Shown: one piece after another, positions 56,713 to 64,000 of the stretch
How positions within the stretch are numbered: the stretch's first letter is position 1
Layout: the number at the start of each line of letters is the position of its first letter
DNA from: Tardiphaga sp. 709
Lineage (GTDB): Bacteria; Pseudomonadota; Alphaproteobacteria; Rhizobiales; Xanthobacteraceae
Reading direction: 5' to 3'
Length of the DNA stretch: 64,000 bases
Assembly: GCF_032401055.1 (NCBI RefSeq)
Contig: NZ_CP135529.1
Coordinates: 1,364,001 to 1,428,000, forward strand
Made by a program: the position numbers and the translations under genes
Notes under the pieces: model-generated
Databases searched by the model: none
What the model was told of the DNA's origin: nothing
The model's input: only the letters and a program-made list of their open reading frames with translations

Positions 56713-59577
56713 ATGACCCTGAACAAATCTTCCGGCGACGTCGCCACCGATTTCGTCCGCCGCCATATCGGCCCTTCGCAAGCCGATATTCGTGTGATGC
56801 TTGAAACGGTCGGCGCGAAAAGCCTGTCCGCACTGATGGGCGAGACGCTCCCTGCCTCAATTCGCCAGAAGACGCCGCTCGATCTTGGCCCCGCGCTCAG
56901 CGAAACGGAGGCGCTGGCGCATATGACCGAGATGGCGGCCAAGAACGCGGTGTTCACATCGCTGATCGGCCAAGGCTATTCCGGCACGGTTCTGCCGACG
57001 GTGATCCAGCGCAACATCCTGGAGAACCCGGCCTGGTACACGGCCTATACGCCGTATCAGCCGGAGATCAGCCAGGGCCGACTCGAGGCGCTGTTCAACT
57101 TCCAGACCATGATCTGTGACCTCACCGGTCTCGATGTCGCCAATGCGTCGCTGCTCGATGAAGCGACCGCTGCTGCGGAAGCCATGGCGCTGGCCGAGCG
57201 CGCCTCAAACATTCAAACCAAAACCTTCTTCGTCGATCATGAAGTTCATCCGCAGACGCTGGCGGTGCTGCGCACCCGCGCCGAGCCGCTCGGCTGGAAG
57301 CTTCAGATCGGCAATCCGCTCACTGACCTCGACAAGGCCGATGTGTTCGGCGCGATCCTGCAATATCCCGGCACGACCGGCACCGTGCGCGATTTCAAGC
57401 CGGCCATTGCGGCGCTCAAAGCGAAGGGCGCGCTCGCCGTCGTCGCCGCCGACCTACTGGCGCTGACGCTGCTGGCCTCGCCGGGCGAACTCGGCGCAGA
57501 CATCGCGATCGGCTCGGCGCAGCGCTTCGGCGTGCCGATGGGATACGGCGGTCCGCATGCCGGCTACATGTCGGTGCGCGACGCGATCAAGCGCTCGATC
57601 CCGGGCCGCCTCGTCGGCCTCTCCATCGATTCCCGCGGCGAGCCCGCCTATCGCCTGGCGCTGCAGACCCGCGAACAGCATATCCGCCGCGAAAAGGCGA
57701 CGTCGAACATCTGCACCGCGCAGGTGCTGCTCGCCGTCATCGCCTCGATGTATGCGGTCTATCATGGCCCCGAAGGCCTCAAACACATCGCTCGCACGGT
57801 CCATCGCCGCACACTGGTGCTGGCCGCTGGCCTCAAGAAGCTCGGCTTCGCGTCGGAGAGCGAAGCCTTCTTCGATACTCTGACGGTGACCGTCGGCGAC
57901 AAGCGCGACGGCATCATTGCCGCAGCCCAGGCCGAGAAGATCAACCTGCGCGTCGGTGACGGCACGATCGGCATCGCGCTCGACGAGACCACGACGCCGG
58001 AAACCATCGAAGCGATCTGGCGCGCCTTCGGTGGCAAGCTTGGCTATTCAGACGTCGAGCATGGCGTCAGCGACGCCCTGCCCGCCTCGCTGAAGCGGAG
58101 CTCGGCCTTCCTCACGCATCCCGTCTTCCACAGCCATCGCTCCGAGACCGAACTCCTCCGCTATATGCGGAAGCTCTCGGACCGCGACCTGGCGCTCGAC
58201 CGCGCGATGATCCCGCTCGGCTCCTGCACCATGAAGCTGAACGCCACCACCGAGATGATGCCGTTGACTTGGCCCGCCTGGGGCTCGCTGCATCCATTCG
58301 TGCCCCGCGAACAGGCCGCCGGCTATCACCAGCTTTTCGCAACACTGGAAAAATGGCTGTGCGACATCACCGGCTACGACGCCGTATCGCTGCAGCCGAA
58401 TTCCGGCGCGCAAGGCGAATATGCCGGGCTGCTCGCGATCCGCGCCTATCACGCGGCGCGCGGCGACAGCCATCGCAATATCTGCCTGATCCCGTCATCG
58501 GCGCACGGCACCAATCCTGCCTCGGCCAGCATGGTCAATATGGATGTGGTTGTCGTCGCCTGCGACAAGCGCGGTGACGTGGACGTCAACGACCTGCGCA
58601 TCAAGGCCGAGAAACACGCTGCCAATCTCGCGGCAATCATGATCACCTATCCGTCGACCCACGGCGTGTTCGAGGAGCATATCCGCGAGATCTGCGAGAT
58701 CGTCCACGCCAATGGCGGTCAGGTCTATCTCGACGGCGCCAATATGAATGCGCAGGTCGGCCTGTCGCGTCCGGGTGATTACGGCGCGGACGTCAGTCAT
58801 CTCAACTTGCACAAGACGTTCTGCATTCCGCACGGCGGCGGCGGCCCCGGCATGGGCCCGATCGGCGTCAAGGCGCATCTGGCGCCCTATTTGCCCGGTC
58901 ATCCCTCGGCCAACGGCGATGTACCGGTGGGTCCGGTGTCGGCCGCACCCTACGGTTCGGCGTCGATCCTGACCATCTCCTACATCTACATCCTGATGAT
59001 GGGCGGCGCGGGTCTCACCTCGGCCACCGAGCTTGCGATCCTCAATGCGAACTACATTGCCACACGGCTGCATCCGCACTTCCCGGTGCTGTATCGCAAC
59101 GAAAAGGGACGCGTGGCGCATGAATGCATCATCGATCCACGCGCATTCAAGACGTCTGCCGGCGTCACCGTCGACGATATCGCCAAGCGCCTGATCGACT
59201 ACGGTTTCCACGCACCGACCATGAGCTTTCCTGTCGTGGGGACGCTGATGATCGAGCCGACGGAATCGGAATCGAAACTCGAACTCGATCGGTTCTGTGA
59301 GGCGATGATCGCGATCCGCAATGAGATCACGGATATCGAGAGTGGCCGCTTGACCGTCGAGGCGTCGCCGCTGCGTCATGCGCCGCATACAGTGCACGAT
59401 ATCGCGGATGACGACTGGAAACGCGCTTATACACGCGCCGAAGGCTGCTTCCCGGCTGGGACCTCGCGCACCGACAAATACTGGTGCCCGGTCGGCCGCG
59501 TCGATAACGTTTATGGCGATCGCAATCTGGTATGCTCGTGCCCGCCGATGGAAGACTACGCGCAGGCCGCAGAGTAA
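56713..59577 (+). CDS. gcvP: Glycine dehydrogenase (decarboxylating), P protein
   Basis: 954 residues, the single-chain form (alpha and beta halves fused). PLP enzyme that decarboxylates glycine and loads aminomethyl onto GcvH. The PLP lysine is in [20 protein letters not shown]-terminal [18 protein letters not shown] and the [20 protein letters not shown] stretch are typical. Completes gcvTHP under the glycine riboswitch. Followed by a strong terminator. Confidence 0.98.
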   Translation: MTLNKSSGDVATDFVRRHIGPSQADIRVMLETVGAKSLSALMGETLPASIRQKTPLDLGPALSETEALAHMTEMAAKNAVFTSLIGQGYSGTVLPTVIQRNILENPAWYTAYTPYQPEISQGRLEALFNFQTMICDLTGLDVANASLLDEATAAAEAMALAERASNIQTKTFFVDHEVHPQTLAVLRTRAEPLGWKLQIGNPLTDLDKADVFGAILQYPGTTGTVRDFKPAIAALKAKGALAVVAADLLALTLLASPGELGADIAIGSAQRFGVPMGYGGPHAGYMSVRDAIKRSIPGRLVGLSIDSRGEPAYRLALQTREQHIRREKATSNICTAQVLLAVIASMYAVYHGPEGLKHIARTVHRRTLVLAAGLKKLGFASESEAFFDTLTVTVGDKRDGIIAAAQAEKINLRVGDGTIGIALDETTTPETIEAIWRAFGGKLGYSDVEHGVSDALPASLKRSSAFLTHPVFHSHRSETELLRYMRKLSDRDLALDRAMIPLGSCTMKLNATTEMMPLTWPAWGSLHPFVPREQAAGYHQLFATLEKWLCDITGYDAVSLQPNSGAQGEYAGLLAIRAYHAARGDSHRNICLIPSSAHGTNPASASMVNMDVVVVACDKRGDVDVNDLRIKAEKHAANLAAIMITYPSTHGVFEEHIREICEIVHANGGQVYLDGANMNAQVGLSRPGDYGADVSHLNLHKTFCIPHGGGGPGMGPIGVKAHLAPYLPGHPSANGDVPVGPVSAAPYGSASILTISYIYILMMGGAGLTSATELAILNANYIATRLHPHFPVLYRNEKGRVAHECIIDPRAFKTSAGVTVDDIAKRLIDYGFHAPTMSFPVVGTLMIEPTESESKLELDRFCEAMIAIRNEITDIESGRLTVEASPLRHAPHTVHDIADDDWKRAYTRAEGCFPAGTSRTDKYWCPVGRVDNVYGDRNLVCSCPPMEDYAQAAE

Positions 59578-59580
59578 AAT

Positions 59581-59615
59581 AAAAGCGCCACCCGCAATGT
59601 GCGGGTGGCGCTTTT
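59581..59615. terminator. Bidirectional terminator between gcvP and DUF892
   Basis: AAAAGCGCCACCCGCA pairs perfectly with its mirror at 59600-59615 (16-bp stem, 3-nt loop), giving TTTT after the stem on both strands. Serves the convergent gcvP and DUF892 genes. Confidence 0.92.
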
Positions 59616-59618
59616 CAA

Positions 59619-60116
59619 TTACGCCGCCGCAGCTAGATTGACCGCTGATTTCGCCAGCACCGACAGTGACTCATCGGTCTTCTTTTCCTGATTGAGCGTC
59701 TCGTCGAGCAGCCGGACCGCGTCCTTCATGCCGAGTTCCGTGGCCCAGGCCTTCAAGGTGCCATAGCGCGAGATCTCATAGTGTTCGACAGCTTGCGCCG
59801 CAGCAAGCAGGCCGGCATCGAGCGAACTCGTGCCCTTGTACTCGTCCATGATCTCCTTGCCTTCGTCGAGGATACCCATAATGGCGTCGCAGGTCTTGCC
59901 GCGGGCGGGCTTGTCGAGCAGCTCGAAGATCTGTTCCAGGCGCTCGACCTGGCCTTCGGTTTCGTCGTGATGCTTTTCGAAAGCGGCGCGCAATTTGTCC
60001 GAGGTTGCGGCCTTGGCCATCTTCGGCAGGGCTTTCAGGATCTGCTTTTCCGCGAAGTAGATATCCTTGAGCGTATCGAGAAAGAGGTCGTTGAGGTCTT
60101 TGTCTTTGGTCGCCAT
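59619..60116 (-). CDS. DUF892 ferritin-like protein (YciE/YciF family)
   Basis: 165 residues from ATG 60116 (MATKDKDLNDLFLDTLKDIY). A four-helix bundle with ferritin-like Glu/His ligands: IYFAEKQILKALPKMAKAA, FEKHHDETEGQVERLEQIF, AVEHYEISRYGTLKAWA. Induced by stress in many bacteria; carries a di-metal site in solved homologues. Exact function uncertain. Convergent with gcvP. Confidence 0.92.
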   Translation of the reverse strand: MATKDKDLNDLFLDTLKDIYFAEKQILKALPKMAKAATSDKLRAAFEKHHDETEGQVERLEQIFELLDKPARGKTCDAIMGILDEGKEIMDEYKGTSSLDAGLLAAAQAVEHYEISRYGTLKAWATELGMKDAVRLLDETLNQEKKTDESLSVLAKSAVNLAAAA

Positions 60117-60230
60117 GACGCATGCACTCCGTTGAGCCAGGGATCGTTTCCCGCGGCTCAACGTCACCTGATGTCTCTTGTTCCTGAGGTCGTGACGCAA
60201 CGATCAAAAATCGTTACGTCACGCTCGCTG

Positions 60231-61403
60231 TCAGGCCGCCAGAGTGGTCTCGACCAGCTTCACCCAATAGGACGTGCCGTAGACGATGGCATCATCGTTG
60301 AAATTATAGGCGGGGTGGTGCAGCCCGGCGCTGTCGCCGTTGCCGCAGAAGATGAAGGCGCCGGGGCGCGCTTCCAGCATATAGGCGAAGTCTTCCGCGC
60401 CCATCACCGGCGGCATGTCGACATTGACCTTCTCGGCGCCCGATATTTCACTGGCGACGCGCACCGCCATGTCGGTCTCTGCGCGATGGTTGACCACCAC
60501 GGGATAGCCGCGGTCATAATCGAGCACAATCTTCGCTCCGGTCTGCAGCGCGACGCCGTTGACGACCTCGTTCATGCGCTTCTCCATGAGATCGCGCACT
60601 TCGGAGTTCAACGTTCGTACGGTGCCGCGCAGTTCAGCGGTGGCCGGGATCACGTTGCTGGCATGGCCGGCGTGGAATTCGCAGATCGAGAGCACAGCGG
60701 ATTCCAGGGGATTGACGGTACGGGAAACGATCGTCTGCAGCGCCATCACGAGCTGCGAGCCGACCAGCACGGAATCGATGGTCTTGTGCGGATAGGCGGC
60801 ATGGCCGCCCTTGCCCTCGATCTGGATCGAGATGCGGTCCATCGCCGCCATGATCGGACCCGGGCGCAGCGCGAAGGAGCCTACCGGCATGCCAGGATTG
60901 TTGTGCATGCCATAGACCTGATCGATCTTGAAACGGTCCATCAGGCCGTCCTTGATCATCGCCGCAGCGCCCGCACCGCCCTCTTCGGCCGGCTGGAAGA
61001 TCACGACGGCATTGCCGGCGAAATTACGTGTTTCGGCGAGATATTGCGCAGCGCCCAAGAGCATGGACGTGTGACCATCGTGACCGCAGGCATGCATCTT
61101 GCCGGGGGTCTTCGAGGCGTAAGGCAGATTGGTCTCTTCCTCGATCGGCAGCGCATCCATGTCGGCGCGCAGCCCGATCACCTTGTGCTCGCCGGAGGCC
61201 GGCTTGCGGCCCTTGATGACGCCAACGACACCGGTTCGTCCCAGGCCCGTCACGACTTCGTCGCAACCGAACTCCTTCAGCCGTTCCGCCACGAAACCCG
61301 CGGTCCGGTGCACGTCATACATCAGCTCGGGATGGGCATGCAGGTCACGGCGCCAGGCCATGATTTCCGGTTGCAGATCGGCGACACGATTGATGATGGG
61401 CAT
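60231..61403 (-). CDS. M20 amidohydrolase (hippurate hydrolase-like)
   Basis: 390 residues. Zinc-dependent aminoacylase/carboxypeptidase fold: catalytic-domain metals in HACGHDGHTSMLLGAA, the general base in PAEEGGAGAAAM, and later MGAEDFAYMLE. The dimerisation lid is about 185-300. Hydrolyses N-acyl amino acids such as hippurate or an indole-acetyl conjugate. Starts ATG 61403, divergent from the GMC oxidoreductase with a 165-bp shared promoter region. Specificity is not readable. Confidence 0.92.
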   Translation of the reverse strand: MPIINRVADLQPEIMAWRRDLHAHPELMYDVHRTAGFVAERLKEFGCDEVVTGLGRTGVVGVIKGRKPASGEHKVIGLRADMDALPIEEETNLPYASKTPGKMHACGHDGHTSMLLGAAQYLAETRNFAGNAVVIFQPAEEGGAGAAAMIKDGLMDRFKIDQVYGMHNNPGMPVGSFALRPGPIMAAMDRISIQIEGKGGHAAYPHKTIDSVLVGSQLVMALQTIVSRTVNPLESAVLSICEFHAGHASNVIPATAELRGTVRTLNSEVRDLMEKRMNEVVNGVALQTGAKIVLDYDRGYPVVVNHRAETDMAVRVASEISGAEKVNVDMPPVMGAEDFAYMLEARPGAFIFCGNGDSAGLHHPAYNFNDDAIVYGTSYWVKLVETTLAA

Positions 61404-61568
61404 GGGTCAGGGTCTCGATGCGGTGGAACGGCGATATGCTTGTCTAGCATGTCGCGTGCCAACGGCCCACCCCACCGGTCCCATCACATGCTGTACAGAC
61501 GCCCGCCGCCTCGTTAATCCCTTTCGGCACGGCAGGTGAGACCGTGAAACGGATGCGGCAGGGAAACG

Positions 61569-63188
61569 ATGACGACACGGCTCGAGGGTGATTTCGATTA
61601 TATCGTGGTTGGTGCAGGTACCGCCGGTTGCATCGTCGCCAATCGCCTTTCGGCAGATCCCGGCAAGCGCGTCCTCATTCTCGAGGCCGGCGGCAACGAC
61701 AACTGGATCTGGTTTCATATTCCGGTTGGCTACCTTTTCGCCATCGGCAACCCCCGCTCCGACTGGATGTTCCGCACCGAGCCGGAGCCCGGCCTCAATG
61801 GCCGCGCGCTGGCCTATCCGCGCGGCAAGGTGATCGGTGGCTCCTCCGCGATCAATGCCATGATCTCGATGCGCGGCCAGGCGGCCGACTACGATCACTG
61901 GCGACAGCTCGGCCTCAATGGCTGGGGCTATGACGACGTACTCCCGGCGTTCAAGAAATTGGAAGATCATTTCCTCGGCGCTAGTGAACATCACGGCGCG
62001 GGTGGCGGCTGGCGCATCGAAGAGCCGCGGCTGTCCTGGACAGTACTCGACGCCGTCGGCGATGCAGCGGCCGAAATGGGCATTCGCAAGACCGCCGATT
62101 TCAACACCGGCGACAATGAAGGCATCGGTTACTTCCACGTCAACCAGAAGCGCGGTCGCCGCTGGTCGTCGGCCCGTGGCTTTCTCAAACCGGCACTGAA
62201 CCGCCCGAACCTGCGCCTCGAAACCAAAGTGATGGTCGATCGCCTGATCGTCGAAAACGGTCGCGCGGTCGGCGTACGCTTCACCCAGAACGGCCAGGAG
62301 ATGGAGGCACGCGCCAGGGGCGAAGTCATCCTGTGTGCTGGCGCGGTCGGCTCACCGCATCTGTTGCAGCGCTCCGGTATCGGACCCGCGGAGTGGCTGT
62401 CGGCCGCTGGCGTCGACGTAACGCTCGACCGTCGGGGCGTCGGTCGCAACCTGCAGGACCACCTGCAGCAGCGTGCGATTTACAAGGTCTCCGGCGTGCG
62501 CACGCTGAACGAGACCTACTACAATCTGTTCCGCCGAGGCTGGATGGGCGTCGATTACGCGCTTCGCCGCCGCGGGCCGCTCACCATGGCACCATCGCAG
62601 CTTGGCATCTTCACGCGCTCCGATGCCCATCGCGAACGCGCCAACATCCAGTTTCACGTGCAGCCCCTGTCGCTCGATAAGTTCGGCGATCCACTGCATC
62701 GCTTTCCGGCGATCACCATTGCTGCCTGCAATCTGCAACCGACATCGCGCGGCGAGATCAGACTGCGCTCGGCGAAGCCCGATGACGCACCGGCAATTGC
62801 TCCGCACTATCTCTCGACAGACGACGACCGTCAGGTTGCTGCCGATGCGATCCGTGTCACGCGTAGGCTAATGAAGCAAAAGGCGCTCGCCGCCTATCAT
62901 CCCGAAGAATATCTGCCGGGGCCATCGGTTGGCGACGACGCAGAGTCCTTGGCAAAGGCCGCCGGCGATATCGGCACCACCATCTTCCATCCTGTCGGGA
63001 CCGCGAAGATGGGCGCGGCCTCGGACCCGACGGCCGTGGTGGACGAGCGGCTGCGCTTTTACGGGATCACCGGATTACGGGTCGTGGACGCCTCGGTGAT
63101 GCCGACGATCACGTCGGGCAATACCAACACGCCGACCGCGATGATCGCGGAAAAAGGCGCGTCGATGATCATCACGGATTCGCGATAA
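61569..63188 (+). CDS. GMC-family oxidoreductase (choline dehydrogenase-like)
   Basis: 539 residues, FAD enzyme. ADP-binding fold YIVVGAGTAGCIVANRLSA, GMC signature 1 in YPRGKVIGGSSAINAM, signature 2 in GAVGSPHLLQRSGIGPA, and the C-terminal catalytic HPVGTAKMG (His) with TSGNTNTPT. Oxidises an alcohol (choline, polyethylene glycol or alkyl alcohols in relatives). No betaine aldehyde dehydrogenase adjacent, so choline is not established. Confidence 0.93.
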   Translation: MTTRLEGDFDYIVVGAGTAGCIVANRLSADPGKRVLILEAGGNDNWIWFHIPVGYLFAIGNPRSDWMFRTEPEPGLNGRALAYPRGKVIGGSSAINAMISMRGQAADYDHWRQLGLNGWGYDDVLPAFKKLEDHFLGASEHHGAGGGWRIEEPRLSWTVLDAVGDAAAEMGIRKTADFNTGDNEGIGYFHVNQKRGRRWSSARGFLKPALNRPNLRLETKVMVDRLIVENGRAVGVRFTQNGQEMEARARGEVILCAGAVGSPHLLQRSGIGPAEWLSAAGVDVTLDRRGVGRNLQDHLQQRAIYKVSGVRTLNETYYNLFRRGWMGVDYALRRRGPLTMAPSQLGIFTRSDAHRERANIQFHVQPLSLDKFGDPLHRFPAITIAACNLQPTSRGEIRLRSAKPDDAPAIAPHYLSTDDDRQVAADAIRVTRRLMKQKALAAYHPEEYLPGPSVGDDAESLAKAAGDIGTTIFHPVGTAKMGAASDPTAVVDERLRFYGITGLRVVDASVMPTITSGNTNTPTAMIAEKGASMIITDSR

Positions 63189-63265
63189 CCTCGTTCGGCG
63201 GGAATAAATTTCCGTCTTCGTCGATCCAGTCCCCATAGCCCAATGCAGGGCGATGGAGATTGGCG

Positions 63266-64000
63266 ATGAGTGCATTTGATCACGATCACGCCCACGGCGA
63301 CCCGAGGCTGAGCCGCCGAAAGGTATTGGAATGCATGACATGGGCTGGCACCGGCGTGCTCTGGAGCATCGCCGGCGGCGTTCCGCACGCCCTTGGGCTG
63401 ATTGATTCGGCACAAGCGGCAGAGCCCACCGGCCTGACCTTTCTGCAGATCAGCGACAGCCATATCGGCTTCGACAAGCCAGCCAATCCCAACGCCATCG
63501 GTACGCTCGAGGAAGCCATCGGCCGGATCAAAGCCATGCCGGTGAAGCCATCGTTCATGATCCATACCGGCGATATCAGCCATCTCTCCAAGGCCTCCGA
63601 ATTCGACGATGCCGACCGCATCATCTCGCAAGCGCGGCTCGATGTGCATTACGTTCCAGGGGAGCATGATTTCATCGACGAAGAGGTCAAGCTCTACCGC
63701 GAGCGCTACGGACGCGGGACCAAGGGCTCCGGCTGGTATTCCTTCGACGCGAGCGGCGTGCACTTCATCGGGCTCGTAAACGTCGTCGATCTCAAAGCCG
63801 GCGGACTTGGAAACCTCGGCGCCGAACAACTGGCGTGGCTGGAAGACGATCTTCGCGGCCGATCGAAATCGACACCTATCGTGGTGTTTGCGCACATCCC
63901 GCTCTGGACGGTCTATCCGACCTGGGGATGGGGTACCGAAGACGGAGCACGCGCGCTGGACTACCTCAAGGGCTTCGGCTCGGTCACGGTGCTGAACGGC
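63266..64000 (+). CDS. Tat-exported metallophosphoesterase, 3' end outside window
   Basis: 245 codons visible. Start ATG 63266 after TGGAG. RLSRRKVLECMTWAGTG gives a twin-arginine signal and QAAEPTG a cleavage area. Calcineurin-like motifs in order: ISDSHIGF (D-x-H), HTGDISHL (GD), PGEHDFI (GNHE-type with Glu for Asn), and FAHIPLW. The G-E-H-D substitution at the third motif is unusual, since Asn normally binds metal there. The second His cluster is cut off. Probably periplasmic phosphoesterase. Confidence 0.9.
   Translation, partial: MSAFDHDHAHGDPRLSRRKVLECMTWAGTGVLWSIAGGVPHALGLIDSAQAAEPTGLTFLQISDSHIGFDKPANPNAIGTLEEAIGRIKAMPVKPSFMIHTGDISHLSKASEFDDADRIISQARLDVHYVPGEHDFIDEEVKLYRERYGRGTKGSGWYSFDASGVHFIGLVNVVDLKAGGLGNLGAEQLAWLEDDLRGRSKSTPIVVFAHIPLWTVYPTWGWGTEDGARALDYLKGFGSVTVLNG

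Overview
The window is GC-rich, densely coded chromosome from an alphaproteobacterium, most likely of the Bradyrhizobium/Rhodopseudomonas/Tardiphaga group (Nitrobacteraceae). Pointers are the F1-ATPase zeta-inhibitor gene (DUF1476) next to purCSQ, orphan TctC-type binding proteins, a TrmJ-DUF559 fusion, tandem-glycine-riboswitch gcvTHP, a eukaryote-like NADP isocitrate dehydrogenase, and families of extragenic palindromes typical of this group. This assignment is inference; no rRNA or tRNA gene was seen.

Layout. 1-4.2 kb: muconate cycloisomerase (cut by the window edge) with two solute-binding proteins of different transporter classes and a divergent LysR regulator. 4.3-8.5 kb: an L,D-transpeptidase, then a coupled patatin/GntP-permease pair. 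8.9-11.6 kb: purC-purS-purQ with a TctC-like binding protein translationally coupled to purQ. 11.9-16 kb: ATPase zeta subunit, then a TonB siderophore receptor paired with an iron-type binding protein that lacks the usual iron-ligand tyrosines. 16.2-22.5 kb: luciferase-like flavin oxidoreductase, phospholipase-D-like protein with a histone-like lysine tail, DUF900 esterase, small HTH protein, AraC regulator.

22.7-27.1 kb is an AT-richer accessory island holding a SPARSA-type defence system: SIR2-APAZ and a catalytically dead short Argonaute overlapping by ATGA, followed by a small protein with a HEPN-type R-x4-H motif. It is bracketed by two terminators that read on the minus strand. 27.2-33.3 kb is a cyanate-utilisation operon (NrtA-like binding protein, permease, ATPase, cyanase) with a near-perfect sigma-54 promoter, three candidate activator sites, and a divergent PAS-PAS-AAA+-HTH sigma-54 activator. 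33.6-34.3 kb is a frameshifted paralogue of the HTH gene at 20.8 kb. 34.6-41.3 kb is a second defence locus: a type I restriction-modification operon hsdM-hsdS-(truncated rhuM)-hsdR.

41.3-64 kb returns to core metabolism: PEP-mutase-family lyase, TrmJ-DUF559 fusion, NodU-type carbamoyltransferase, icd, prolyl oligopeptidase, an SDR without the usual catalytic YxxxK, a CPA2 antiporter, alaS, the glycine riboswitch with gcvT-gcvH-gcvP, a DUF892 ferritin-like protein, an M20 amidohydrolase, a GMC oxidoreductase and a Tat-exported metallophosphoesterase cut by the right edge.

The strongest 'system' in the window is the SPARSA island. Two-gene SIR2-APAZ/short-Ago systems are known; the adjacent HEPN-like gene is the part that may be new. 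The sigma-54 control region of the cyanate operon is the best-resolved regulatory architecture.
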